Positions 46,266 through 56,276 of a DNA stretch of 64,000 nucleotides are shown here, piece by piece. How positions within the stretch are numbered: position 1 is the first letter of the stretch; each line of letters starts with the position of its first letter. The position numbers and the translations under genes are program-made. Origin of the DNA: Methanoregula formicica SMSP (GTDB lineage Archaea; Halobacteriota; Methanomicrobia; Methanomicrobiales; Methanospirillaceae); contig NC_019943.1 of NCBI RefSeq assembly GCF_000327485.1, positions 248,001-312,000 on the forward strand, read 5' to 3'. The notes beneath the pieces were generated by a model. The model had not been told where the DNA came from. It ran no database searches and saw only the letters and a list, made by a program, of their open reading frames with translations.

Positions 46266-47090
46266 TAAAGAAAACCGGACAGTTTTTTATCGAAAATATC
46301 TCCCAAAGGAATCCGGAAAAAATCCGAAAAAATTTTACATGATCCAAAATTTTTTTCTGCGGTACTGGACAACGTCCCGGCCGGAACTGAATTCTGAAAA
46401 ATTCCCCAATTGGATCTCTGGCAGAATTTGACTGGGAGCTCTCCTGTTGCCAGGGATCCTGTGCCGGAACCACCCGGTTCCGGTAAGGTGTCCACCTGTC
46501 GGGATGCGGAAATACGGGCCTTCTACGGGCTCCGTTTGGCCTGATTTCCGGACCCAGAGGGAATAATTCGAAAACTTCGTCTTCTCATGTCTCATGCGTT
46601 CAACATTCGACATTCCGGAAAATGGGGGAATAATTTTGGTGAAAGACCTGTTTTTACGCCGGATGTGGGAGGTAAATTTTTGCCACATTCTACGGGCCGA
46701 AAAGTGGGTGACACAGGTTTTGGCTTGTAGCTGGGACGATCCCGCGTTTGGTTGGGGGCTATGATGGTTTCCGGGCCAGCGGGGATTTTACGTTGTAGAA
46801 TCTTCGGTCCGAGAGGGTCCGTTGCCAGTCGAAGAATCCTGACGGGTTCGGTCGAAGACCTACGGTCTTCTAAGAACTACGTTCTTCTCATCTCACAAGT
46901 CTGATGACTTGTTCGATTCTCCTGCTTCAGGTCTGGCGATCTTCAGCATTCTCTACCTCCTGGTTCTGATGAATCCGAGACCTTCAAAAAAAGGTCGAGG
47001 AGGAGAAGAGCCATTGGCTCTTCGACCTTTCGGAATTCGAAGAACCCTGACGGGTTCTTCTCTACCTCCTGGTTCTGATGAACCAGTCGG
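46266..47090. repeat. Long convergent intergenic region rich in hairpins (dispersed repeat copy 3)
   Basis: No credible gene in 825 bases between the BofA-like gene (plus) and a KaiC-like gene (minus). Positions 46872-46922 are the reverse complement of 23805-23855 over 51 bases. Related hairpins lie at 46828-46872 and 47034-47060 (GAAGAACCC/GGGTTCTTC). A 23-bp perfect direct repeat occurs at 46951-46973 and 47060-47082. Between them, AAAGGTCGA...TCGACCTTT and AAGAGCCA/TGGCTCTT arms (about 46985-47030) can fold into nested stems. Confidence 0.8.
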
Positions 47091-47789
47091 TTAGAACACA
47101 TTCGCTTCCGAGTACACCAGCACCTGGTCCTGCTGGAGCTCGTACGGCTTGATCTCGCGGGAGTGTAACGACATCCGCATCTTCACCACTTCAAGGGCAA
47201 GGTGGACCGCGGAGAGATCGGATGGCCGCACGTAGCGGAGGAGGATGACGGTGTCAGAGAGGTACTCGATGAGGCCATGGCGGCTGGAGAAGACATTGTC
47301 CCGGTGCGTTTCCGATGTCAGCATGATGGTGCAGTTCTTGTCGCGGAGCCCCTCGATGAACCGGAACATCTCCTGCCGGCGCTCGGAATCCGTAGTGAAG
47401 AGGTCCTCGAACAGGGAGATGGGATCGATGACGACTCGTGTTGCCTTCACCTCCTCGATGAGCTTGGGCAGCTCGTTCTTGATCCGGTTATTGGCTAGGT
47501 TGAAATCCGTGGGATCGAGCTTGATCACAAAGAGCGACTTGTTCAGGTACGGCTTGACATCCCACCCTTTCTGCTCCATGTAGGTGAGGATACGCCCTTC
47601 CCGTTCCTCAAGGCTGATGTAAATGATGTTCTCTTTTTTCTTGAGCCCCTCCCAGACAAACTCCAGCGAGAAGGTCGTCTTTCCCGTACCGTAGGTGCCG
47701 ATGATCGAACAGATGCTGTTTTTGATCAGCCCCCCGCCCAGCATATCGTCCAGGCCCGGGATCCCGATCTTGACGCGGTCGCTGTTCAT
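47091..47789 (-). CDS. KaiC-like RecA-superfamily ATPase
   Basis: A 232-residue single-domain KaiC-type ATPase. It begins with the family signature IGIPGLDDMLGGGLIKNSICSIIG. Walker A is GTYGTGKTTF, the two catalytic Glu residues lie in SLEEREGR, and a Walker B-like VVIDPISLFEDLF follows. It overlaps the upstream KaiC-like gene by 4 bases (ATGA). Such proteins are common in methanogens as regulators or sensors; FlaH of the archaellum motor is a distant relative. It faces away from a type IV pilus motor pair across a shared promoter region, so a role in controlling that machine is plausible but unproven. Confidence 0.85.
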   Translation of the reverse strand: MNSDRVKIGIPGLDDMLGGGLIKNSICSIIGTYGTGKTTFSLEFVWEGLKKKENIIYISLEEREGRILTYMEQKGWDVKPYLNKSLFVIKLDPTDFNLANNRIKNELPKLIEEVKATRVVIDPISLFEDLFTTDSERRQEMFRFIEGLRDKNCTIMLTSETHRDNVFSSRHGLIEYLSDTVILLRYVRPSDLSAVHLALEVVKMRMSLHSREIKPYELQQDQVLVYSEANVF

Positions 47790-48613
47790 ATGACCACCCG
47801 GATATTGCTGACCTCAAACCCGCCGGCCTCCGAGATCCTGACCGCGAACTTCACCAGGTCCTTCTCTTCCAGGTGGGGCATTACCCCGCGGAACTTCTCG
47901 AAGTACATGACCCGCTGCCGCCGGGCGCCGGTCGATTCCTCCCACTTGAAGAGGAGCACGGCATCCGCGATATCGGCAAGCTCCCGCTCCTGCGCAGACT
48001 CCAAAATCCCCCTGCTCAGCAGCAGGTACACCGTTGTGCCCCGCTGCTTCGCTACCCGCTGCAGGCCCCGGAGGAACCCGGCAAGGTTGATCCAGCAATG
48101 CGGTACCGTGGACTGGGTTGCGATATCAGTGATGGAGTCAAGGATGATAAGGCCGCCGGGAGTAGCGTTGTTGACTACATTTGCCAGCTGGACAAGGAGG
48201 CTGTCCTGGGTTGCCCGCTTCTGCAGCCGGTTTATGACCGTGCTCTGGCTGTACCATTCATTCGGAACAACGCTGTTGTCGAAGTAGAGCTCCGAGAGGT
48301 CGTCGAATTTTATGGCTTCAACCAGCTCCTCCAGTCCCGTGATATGGAACGAGTGCAGGATCTCCTGGCGCACGTCGTCCTTGATCCGGGTGAACGTGAT
48401 GTACCGTATCTCCTGCGGGGCAACCAGGTTCTCCGGCAGGCTCCCCTTCATGAGACCGAGGATGTTGACAACCGAACTGTAGGTGAACTCGTAACTCCCC
48501 GCACCGAGGTCCCCGAGAAGGAGGATGACCGATCCCGGCGGGACGCCACCTTCAAGTACGGGGTCGAGCGAAGCGATACCGGTAGGCATTTTCTTGCGAT
48601 GGGAATCCTGCAT
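47786..48613 (-). CDS. KaiC-like protein with degenerate Walker A
   Basis: A 275-residue protein with a KaiC-type fold: MPTGIASLDPVLEGGVPPGSVILLLGD, GGLIILDSITDIATQ (Walker B-like) and TTVYLLLSRGILES. The P-loop reads GDLGAGSYEF and lacks the Lys-Ser/Thr needed for ATP, so it probably does not hydrolyse ATP. It forms an overlapping pair with the ATPase-competent neighbour. GAGAGG lies upstream of ATG 48613. The pair may be an active/inactive heteromer; that is inference. Confidence 0.8.
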   Translation of the reverse strand: MQDSHRKKMPTGIASLDPVLEGGVPPGSVILLLGDLGAGSYEFTYSSVVNILGLMKGSLPENLVAPQEIRYITFTRIKDDVRQEILHSFHITGLEELVEAIKFDDLSELYFDNSVVPNEWYSQSTVINRLQKRATQDSLLVQLANVVNNATPGGLIILDSITDIATQSTVPHCWINLAGFLRGLQRVAKQRGTTVYLLLSRGILESAQERELADIADAVLLFKWEESTGARRQRVMYFEKFRGVMPHLEEKDLVKFAVRISEAGGFEVSNIRVVI

Positions 48614-48781
48614 TTTTGCCTCTCAATTGACGATCAATCGGAACTATGCAAGAGAAAGTGTCATGGACTGGCTGATAAAGATATCTGCCGGCAGGAGGGA
48701 GCGGGGCCGTTCCGGGAAAAATGGGGAAAGGAACGATGAAACGGGCCGGTTTCTTCGCCCGGATGTCCCCGGGCAGACACA

Positions 48782-48794
48782 GCCTTATATAATT
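48782..48794 (+). promoter_or_regulatory. TATA box of the type IV pilus motor operon
   Basis: Reads GCCTTATATAATT. It puts the transcript start near 48815, leaving about 35 bases of leader that contain GGAGGGAGAT before ATG 48852. The KaiC-like pair starts divergently at 48613. Confidence 0.6.
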
Positions 48795-48851
48795 TGATCT
48801 CACGAACTATACATCGGAACACCAGTATCTTCAGGAGGGAGATCGCGGACC

Positions 48852-50594
48852 ATGGGACTGGGAGACCTCATAAAATCCCGCAAACGTGTCGAGACCGGAA
48901 CACAGCCCGGATCACCGGCCGATGGGGGTGCTGCGGCCGGGAGTGGAACCGGGCAGCAGGCCGCTGCGGCAGGCGGGGATGCCGCTTCTGCCGGATCAAC
49001 GGGGAAGAAGCCCGGCCTCTCGATCCGCCGGCTCCTCTCGCTCGAAAAGGGCAGTGACAAAGAGCCGGTCGAGGAGTATGACTTCGAGCGGGACGGGACA
49101 CTCGTAGTGGCGAGCGTGCCGGAGACCTACGAGGCAGTGGACCAGTACTGGGTTGAGCAGGGCTGCTCGCTGGTCGTCATCGGCCACAACAAGAGGACGA
49201 ACCAGGACGAGTACCTCCTCTTCGAACCAACGCTCTCCGATTTCGAATACGAACTGCTCGAGCGCCTTCACGAAGATCTCCGTGACGTGCTGATCCTCAC
49301 GTCGGATGAGATCCGGAGAGACAGAAAACACCTCCTCCTTGAGAAAATGAACGTACTGGTCGGGGACTACGGTCTCGTTTTGGAACCACACACCCGGTTC
49401 AAGATCCAATACTTCCTGATCCGGAATTATATCGGGTGGTCGCGCCTCGATCCGCTGATGAAAGACCCGCAGCTGGAGGATATCTCCTGCGATGGTCACC
49501 GGATCCCTATCTTCCTCTACCACCGCAGGTACCGGAACATCAGGACCAACATCACCTTCGAGCCGGACATCCTCAACTCCCTTGCCATCACGCTTGCGCA
49601 GCGCTCCGGCAAGCATATCTCCACCGGCGCACCGATGATTGATGCCACCCTTCCTGACGGGTCCCGTCTCCAGCTGACGTTCGGGACGGAAGTGACCACC
49701 CGGGGCACATCCTTCACGATCCGCAAGTTCCGGGAAGAGCCGTTCTCCCCCATCGAGCTGCTGGAGAACAAAACGTTCAACCCCGAGTCGCTTGTCTACT
49801 TCTGGCTTGCCATCGAGAACAACAAGAGCCTTCTCTTCATCGGGGGGACGGCATCCGGGAAGACAACCTCCTTGAACGCGGTCTCGCTTTTCATCCCCCC
49901 CGTTGCAAAGGTGGTCAGCATTGAGGACACCCGCGAGATCACGCTCTACCATGACAACTGGATCGCAAGCGTCACCCGCGAGGCCCTCACCGAAGGTGGG
50001 AATGCCATCAGCATGTTCGACCTGCTGCGGGCTGCGATGCGGCAGCGGCCGGAGTTCATCCTTGTCGGGGAAGTCCGCGGCCACGAGGCCCAGACGCTTT
50101 TCCAGGCCATGAATACCGGCCACACGACCTTTTCGACCATGCACGGCGGCAGTGTTGATGCCGCCATCCACCGGCTGGAGAGCGAACCCTTAAACGTGCC
50201 CCGGAATATGATGCAGGCCTTAAACATCGTCAGCGTCCAGGGGCTCATCTACCATGGCACCGAACGGGTCCGCCGGGCGCAGGAGATCGTCGAGATTGCG
50301 GGGATAGATCCTTCTAGCGGCAACCTCCGCGTCAACAACGTCTTCGTCTACGATCCTGTCCACGACGTCATCAACTATACCGGCAGGTCGCAGATATACA
50401 TGGATATTGCCGAAAGGCGTGGCTGGACCCGCGAGCAGCTGGAGAACGAGATCAGCCTCCGTAAATCGATCCTTGCGGCCATGATGAAACAGGGCATCCG
50501 GGATTACATCTCTGTTGCCTCGCTCTTCCATGCCTATCATATCAATAAAACCAGGGTCCTGGAGAATATCGACGACCTCCGCAAGGTAATCTGA
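48852..50594 (+). CDS. Archaeal type II/IV secretion ATPase (type IV pilus assembly motor)
   Basis: A 580-residue GspE/VirB11-type hexameric ATPase. A Gly/Ala-rich linker (about residues 20-55) precedes the N-terminal domain. The motor core has Walker A IGGTASGKTTS, an Asp box IEDTREITLYHDNW, Walker B FILVGEVRGHEA and the His box TGHTTFSTMHGGS. Paired with the platform protein 2 bases downstream, it should polymerise pilin-like subunits at the cytoplasmic membrane. No archaellum genes (FlaG/F, FlaB) and no pilins are in the window, so it is more likely a type IV pilus than an archaellum motor. Confidence 0.93.
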   Translation: MGLGDLIKSRKRVETGTQPGSPADGGAAAGSGTGQQAAAAGGDAASAGSTGKKPGLSIRRLLSLEKGSDKEPVEEYDFERDGTLVVASVPETYEAVDQYWVEQGCSLVVIGHNKRTNQDEYLLFEPTLSDFEYELLERLHEDLRDVLILTSDEIRRDRKHLLLEKMNVLVGDYGLVLEPHTRFKIQYFLIRNYIGWSRLDPLMKDPQLEDISCDGHRIPIFLYHRRYRNIRTNITFEPDILNSLAITLAQRSGKHISTGAPMIDATLPDGSRLQLTFGTEVTTRGTSFTIRKFREEPFSPIELLENKTFNPESLVYFWLAIENNKSLLFIGGTASGKTTSLNAVSLFIPPVAKVVSIEDTREITLYHDNWIASVTREALTEGGNAISMFDLLRAAMRQRPEFILVGEVRGHEAQTLFQAMNTGHTTFSTMHGGSVDAAIHRLESEPLNVPRNMMQALNIVSVQGLIYHGTERVRRAQEIVEIAGIDPSSGNLRVNNVFVYDPVHDVINYTGRSQIYMDIAERRGWTREQLENEISLRKSILAAMMKQGIRDYISVASLFHAYHINKTRVLENIDDLRKVI

Positions 50595-50596
50595 TA

Positions 50597-52525
50597 ATGC
50601 TTCGGAACTACATCTCCCAGTGGATTAAGCGCGATCCAGTCCGGTTCACGAGTCTCCATGCCGACATGATCTCCGCCCGGATTGGGATGACAACGGAACA
50701 GTACGTCTGGCGTGCGGTCCAGGTCTCCCTCCTTGCCGGGATCGCCTTTGCCGCGCTCGGCTTTGTTGCCAGCCTCTCCTTCACCCTGCCCTCCCTGGAA
50801 GGCCGGATCGGCATCACCAATGTCTTCGGGCTGCAGCTGCCGGCCTTCTTCAGTGGCCAGGTGCCTGCGTTTGTCATCGCCGTCGCCGTTCTCGTCTTTT
50901 CGTTTGCAATCGGCATGTATCTCGGGTACGCCCTCCTGATGAGGTTACCCGGCATCGAGAAGACGAACCGGGCGATCAAGATCAACCTGACCCTCCACAA
51001 CGCGGTTGCGTATATGTACGCCATGCGAAAAGGTGGGGCCCAGCTGATGCCCATCTTCCAATCCATCTCGGAGCGTGCGGATATCTACGGCGAGGTTGCC
51101 CTGGAGTTCCGCCAGATCGTCCGGGACGCGGACTTCTTCGGGTACGATGTCGTCACGGCGATCCGGCACCTTTCCGAGACAACGCCATCGGAGAAACTCA
51201 AGCTATTCTTGGAGGATCTCCTCTCCATCATCGATGGCGGCGGGGACATGGGAGAGTTCCTCTCCATGAGGGTTCGGATGTACCAGGAAGAAGCACGTTT
51301 CGAGCAGAAACAATTCCTGAACGTCCTCTCGCTCGTTGCCGAAGGCTACGTCACGCTCTTTGTTGCCGGCCCGCTCTTTCTCATCATCATCATGGTCGTG
51401 ATGGGGATGACCGGCGGCACCGCCGTCCTCCAGCTCTCGCTTGTCACGTACGCGATCCTGCCCATCGGGTCACTGATATTCATCGTCCTCATCGACCTGA
51501 TCTCCATCAAGGCCGAGAAGACGGAACGGTACACCACCATCAAGTGGCTGCATGCCTACCCGGACATCACCATCGTCAAAAAGGAGGACGAGGCACACCA
51601 GTTCGAGCAGCTGAAAAAGTACGACCGCATACGGACCATTGCCGATCATATCCGCCACCCCCTTGAGAGCTTCATCACCAATGTCGACCACACGCTGTAC
51701 ATCACCGTTCCGATAGCGATCCTGTACATCACCTCGGTGTTCCTCCGGGTTCCCCTGTACCGGGACGTCGATGTCTATCTCGGTGTTGTCGATGATCATA
51801 TTGTCCTTGCCCTGCTCATCATCCTCATCCCGTATGCCATCTTTTACGAGATCTGGTCGCGGAAAGTCCTCGGCATCCAGTCCCTTGTCCCCGATTTCCT
51901 CGAGCGGCTTTCCGGCATCAACCAGGTCGGCCTCACTATCGCCCAAGCCATCGCGATCATGGTGAATACTAACCTCGGGCTGCTCAGCTACGAGATCCGG
52001 CGGATTAAACGGGACATGGACTGGGGGGCAAATTTCACCGAGGCGCTGGTACGCTTCGAGCAGCGGGTCAGCACGCCGGCAATCGCCCGGACTGTTACGC
52101 TGATCACCAAGGCAAGCGAGATGAGCGGCCAGATCAGCGAGGTGCTCTCGATCGCATCGAGCGATGCGAAGATGAGTGAAGCCCTGAAAAAAGAGCGGCT
52201 CACGGAGATGTTCATCTATACGGCAATCGTGTACCTGTCGTTCTTTGTCTTTCTCTTTGTCGTTGCGGTCCTAACCATGCAGTTTCTTCCCATCCTTGCC
52301 GATATCGATACCCAGGGGCTCTCCACTGCGGGATCCATCTCAAGCTTCGGGTCTATCCCTCTTGCAACGTTTGCCCGTATCCTGTACCATGCGTGCCTCA
52401 TGCAGGCGCTCTTTTCCGGCCTGATCGCCGGACAGATGGGGGAGTCGTCCGTTGCCGCGGGAGTCAAGCATTCCTGCGTGCTCCTGATCATCGCGCTCGT
52501 GACCTTCAACTTCGTCCTCATCTGA
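50597..52525 (+). CDS. Archaeal type IV pilus membrane platform protein (TadC/FlaJ family)
   Basis: A 642-residue polytopic membrane protein with the duplicated GspF/TadC arrangement. The first cytoplasmic bundle contains NAVAYMYAMRKGGAQLMPIFQSISERADIYGE and the second SGINQVGLTIAQAIAIMVNTNLGLL and MSGQISEVL. About nine helices separate and follow them. It forms the membrane base on which the ATPase acts. The gene starts 2 bases after the ATPase stop, an obligate pairing. It is longer than FlaJ, as in non-archaellum archaeal pili. Confidence 0.92.
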   Translation: MLRNYISQWIKRDPVRFTSLHADMISARIGMTTEQYVWRAVQVSLLAGIAFAALGFVASLSFTLPSLEGRIGITNVFGLQLPAFFSGQVPAFVIAVAVLVFSFAIGMYLGYALLMRLPGIEKTNRAIKINLTLHNAVAYMYAMRKGGAQLMPIFQSISERADIYGEVALEFRQIVRDADFFGYDVVTAIRHLSETTPSEKLKLFLEDLLSIIDGGGDMGEFLSMRVRMYQEEARFEQKQFLNVLSLVAEGYVTLFVAGPLFLIIIMVVMGMTGGTAVLQLSLVTYAILPIGSLIFIVLIDLISIKAEKTERYTTIKWLHAYPDITIVKKEDEAHQFEQLKKYDRIRTIADHIRHPLESFITNVDHTLYITVPIAILYITSVFLRVPLYRDVDVYLGVVDDHIVLALLIILIPYAIFYEIWSRKVLGIQSLVPDFLERLSGINQVGLTIAQAIAIMVNTNLGLLSYEIRRIKRDMDWGANFTEALVRFEQRVSTPAIARTVTLITKASEMSGQISEVLSIASSDAKMSEALKKERLTEMFIYTAIVYLSFFVFLFVVAVLTMQFLPILADIDTQGLSTAGSISSFGSIPLATFARILYHACLMQALFSGLIAGQMGESSVAAGVKHSCVLLIIALVTFNFVLI

Positions 52526-52753
52526 TGCGGATTTTATCCCTGGCTTTTGCTGACAGTGCCATTCAGGTCAAACCCGGCTCGTTCGAGATGGTGTGATGAA
52601 TCGAATCGTCCTGATCTGATGTATCCACTTTTTTTGTTTATCCTTTTCCGGATGCAAGTCAGGTATTGTCTTACGATCGATTCCCAACCATGAGAAATAA
52701 TGCAGTTTTTTACCATGAACCGGGCCGAAGTAAAATAGAAAAAAGTGACCGTG

Positions 52754-54792
52754 TTATCCTTTGGTTGTCGCGGTCTGGTTATCAATGATGTTGATGACCT
52801 TCGGGGCAACAGAGGATGCTGTCACAGCTGTGGAGCCGGGAACCGTGCAGACCGCACCCAGAATGTTTCCACCACCGGGGCCGATGACTGAAATCTTCAT
52901 CTGGTTGGGCCTGATGAATGCGACATGGTACGTTTCGTATCCGGTACCGATATTCCATTCCCGGTAATCCGGATCGATGAAATCGTTCGGGTTCACGGCT
53001 AGGGTGGACACTCCGATGTACGATGAGTATTCGTACACGGAACATGAAGTGACAGCATTGTAGTCCAGCTGATCGCTGAACGCAGGCTGGATCCAGCCAT
53101 CTGACCCGAGAGTTGTATACATCCCGAGATCGCTTCCGAGAAGCGCGTTGTTATACGCCGGCAGGCCATTCGGGCCGTTGTAAACATCAATAACACGCTC
53201 AAGCCAGTAATTGCCGGGCGGTGTTGTTTGCTTGAACGTGGCGGAGATGGTGTGGTCTGCAGTAACTGGAGGGAATGTGTATGGGTTTTGTGTAACCGCT
53301 GAATTATCAACAAGGATCTGGTCAATAATATAGCCCGAGTCCGGTGTGATCGTAAATGATGGTGTAGTTTCAACCGGAGTGGAAACAGAGCCTGCAGGAG
53401 AGATAGATCCTCCCGGACCAGCACTCGAAGTAATCGTGTAGGTATATCTTGGTCGTACATAGGTGTTCATTGCCCCATCCCAGCTGCCGAAAGTGATATA
53501 CTTATGCGGGTCGTTCTGCCATGTTGTATATACTTCGATATTTTGTGCGGAAAGCCAGCTGTCATAACCATAGCCGACAACTGCATAACTGTGTCCCCAG
53601 AACGATAAGGTAGAGGGGTTTATTGAAAATACAGATAATTCAAATGGTCTGTTGGCATCGATTTCGCTTTGTATCATCGGCCAACTAAGAAGTGTATTGA
53701 CCGCACTCGACGAGATGTAGGAGGGATACCCGTTATCAAGAGTGACACGGTTTATACCATAGGCAATCATCCACGGCCATGTCCATCCCTCTTGTCCGAG
53801 GAAGGGGCCGGTCCCCATCGCAGTAGCTAATGCTTGGTTTAATGGATCTCCATTAGGTAGACGTGTGGTAGTATTAATCCCATTATCATCAGGTAACCGT
53901 GTCAGACCGAGATTACGCCAGTACCCTAGAACCATTGCAGCAGATGTTGGGGAACACCCATGTTCCCAATAAAATATGGAACATCGGATATGGTTTTCTG
54001 GTAGTTATACGATGCAGATGCGGAAGCAGATTTACTTGTTGCAGCTGACGCGGCAGCAGTAGCCTTATCAAGACTATTCCATGCAGCAAGTGCATCCTGT
54101 TTCCGGTAATTCAGGTTCTGGGTGATATTCTGTTCATCCAGCCCGATATTTACAAGGTTTGCAGATGATATACTCTGGGATGCCGATTTTACTGTACTAT
54201 CATGAGATACGACTTGATTTTCATTCAGGTCAACGAGAATGGTATCTTGTGTGCCCGGGACGTTGTTTTTTAATACCCCGGTTTTCTGGACCGGATACTG
54301 CATGAGATAGAAACTTCCCCCCAGATAGACTGGTTTTCCTTCGCCAAGCGTTGCCTGCCGGGATACTGCCGTAGCAGCGGCAAGTGATTTTGCGGCATTT
54401 TGTGTTGGGATTTCACTGTTCGGAGTTTTTCCTTTCGAGAATTCAAGAACCGGGTAATTTTCCCGCGTGGCAGAAATTATTATATAACCATCATATTGTC
54501 CGTTTGCCAGGACATCGAAGGAATATGCAGAATATTTCCCGGCCAGGTCGTAATACGTAGTCTCTTTTTCCACAGACGCTCCTTTCCAGTCAGCGAATTC
54601 CGGATTCGACGATGAGATTGTATTTACGAATTGTGTTGCAACGGATGTCGCCTGATCAATACTGACAAAATTTGGATCGGAACTGCCCTTTGCGGATACC
54701 GCAGCATCCGGTGCAGCGTTCGCAAACGGTACGATAACCATCGATGCCAGCAGGAATGCCAGCAGGGCGATGGCCGGTTTTATCTGTTTCAT
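52754..54792 (-). pseudogene. Secreted papain-like (C10/C39-type) cysteine protease, frameshifted at the active site
   Basis: Two frames together make one protein of about 680 residues. Frame 1 (54792 to 53926) has a signal peptide, then a C10/FTP-like propeptide region (SIDQATSVATQFVNTI, YDGYIIISATRENYPVLEFSKGK) and reads on to DVPYFIGNMG. The family's catalytic motif GCSPTSAAMVLGYW then continues in another frame from about 53956, the frame whose first ATG is 53935. Next come the His motif WGHSYAVVGYGYD, a bacterial-repeat beta domain (SSAGPGGSISPAG...ISATF) and a C-terminal region. One base missing before the TGT Cys codon explains it. Gene loss, assembly indel and programmed frameshift are all possible. 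GGAGGT precedes ATG 54792. Confidence 0.82.
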
Positions 54793-55262
54793 GTTGTTTT
54801 ACCTCCATCTTTTTTCCTGGAGGCATGATCCAAATCTTCATACCTGCAGAAGATACTTGTATCATGCCACTACGGCAGGAGGGGTTTCATCATCTGTTCT
54901 CAGGCAGGTGAACACCCTCCTTCCCGGTTGTACTGATTTGATTTTTTTTCTTATTTTATCAGATTTCTAATAATAATCGATCTGTGGCTTAACTATACAT
55001 ATTTTATTATTTTGTTACGTATAAGTCGAGTGGAACAATGCAATATGACAGAATCTAAAATATTTTATATATCCCTCTATTGAGATATCTCTCTCGTAAG
55101 AAATGCTGTAATAAAACAAGGATTGTCTCAAGACATAGTTCGGGATCGATCGGGCCTTCAGTGTGCCGACCGGTCCGATCGTGTTCATAGACTTGTATGA
55201 AAAATAACAAAAAATTTATGACGAGATCAAATATACTATGATTCATAATGATGGTGGATTGA
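54793..55262. other. AT-rich intergenic region, no gene seen
   Basis: 470 bases between the divergent protease pseudogene and the first copy of a secreted protein family. AT-rich with several TATA-like stretches (for example around 55000-55015 and 55060-55075). The last 30 bases before 55263, including ATTCATAATGA, recur before the third copy at about 57180. Confidence 0.5.
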
Positions 55263-56066
55263 ATGAGATATAACGGATGGATCCTGATACTGTTGATTAT
55301 CGTGACTCTTTCCTGCACTATTCAGATTGTATCAGCTGAACCACCAATTCCCGAAGGCAGGCCCGGATATCTTCTCCCTTTCCATTCTCCTTATGCCAAT
55401 CAATCATTTGAAAAGATCTGTGAAAACGGAAATTGCTTATCTGTTACTGATGTCTATCCAACCAACTGGTCTTTCCGTTCACCACCGTTCTTTCTCAATA
55501 TGTCAAAATACCATGCTTTCATGAATATTTCATCTGATAGTGGAGATAAGTATATATCTGAAATATGGTATTTTAATGACTGGGATGAATTCAGTCATGG
55601 GAGAGAACAGATTCTTCAGTACCTGAACCGGTCCGGTACGGTTTCCAACATCACCCTTGATTTTAATGAAACATATGCCAGTACTAACAATTCTTTTATC
55701 GAAGGATTCAAAATCCGACAGATAGATGTAATTCAATACAACAGTAATTCCACTTCAGGATATTTCATCATCTTTGGTTCGTATTATTTTCCGGGTCCGA
55801 ATTATTATATTGCCTACTATGGAGTTGTTGGATCATCCGACATTGGGGAGCAATCCTCCCGGCTGAAAAGGATAATGATCATTGTGCCACAGTTTATGAA
55901 TAGCAGCCGTTCAAATGTTGTGAATCCCGAAGTGCCACTGGCATCACTGCCCGATGCTCCGATTCCGCTCCCTGTTCTGGTAACGCTTGTTGAGCTGGTC
56001 ACCTCTATAGCGGTAATTGCTGCGATGATAGCCATCTTCGTTAGCAGGTTACTGAAGAAACGCTAG
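55263..56066 (+). CDS. Secreted/anchored hypothetical protein, paralogue 1
   Basis: A 267-residue exported protein with signal peptide MRYNGWILILLIIVTLSCTIQIVSA, many N-glycosylation sequons (NQS, NWS, NMS, NIS, NRS, NIT, NET, NNS, NST) and a C-terminal membrane helix (VTLVELVTSIAVIAAMIAIFVSRLLKKR). The central part has ISEIWYFNDWDEFSHGREQILQYLNRSG, SNITLDF and GYFIIFGSYYFPGPNYYIAYYGVVGSSD, all shared with the next gene. I recognise no family. AT-rich compared with core genes. Confidence 0.72.
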   Translation: MRYNGWILILLIIVTLSCTIQIVSAEPPIPEGRPGYLLPFHSPYANQSFEKICENGNCLSVTDVYPTNWSFRSPPFFLNMSKYHAFMNISSDSGDKYISEIWYFNDWDEFSHGREQILQYLNRSGTVSNITLDFNETYASTNNSFIEGFKIRQIDVIQYNSNSTSGYFIIFGSYYFPGPNYYIAYYGVVGSSDIGEQSSRLKRIMIIVPQFMNSSRSNVVNPEVPLASLPDAPIPLPVLVTLVELVTSIAVIAAMIAIFVSRLLKKR

Positions 56067-56276
56067 TCACAAAGCAGTGGTTGCATAATATTCTCTATTA
56101 AGCTGGCTTGGGGTTATCGTTTTGAAAAAAATCACCCCTGTTTTGACGGTTCTGTTGCGTTATCGGGACTTGCACTTCGTCCTCATTGGAAACAGGCTAT
56201 TATTTAAACGTCCCGTAAAGGCAACAGGTTCATTGTGTATTATTATAAAATATACCGTGCGATACAGGTGGGATGA

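Noticed and set aside
46335-46688. Possible 117-residue minus-strand protein in the long convergent gap
   Set aside because: Irregular composition, no ribosome-binding site, and the region is dominated by inverted repeats.
46800-47090. CRISPR array
   Set aside because: Repeats here are two direct copies plus hairpins of different length, without regular spacers or cas genes anywhere in the window.
48852-52525. Archaellum motor FlaI/FlaJ
   Set aside because: No archaellins, FlaF, FlaG or true FlaH nearby, and the platform protein is longer than FlaJ; a type IV pilus motor is more likely.
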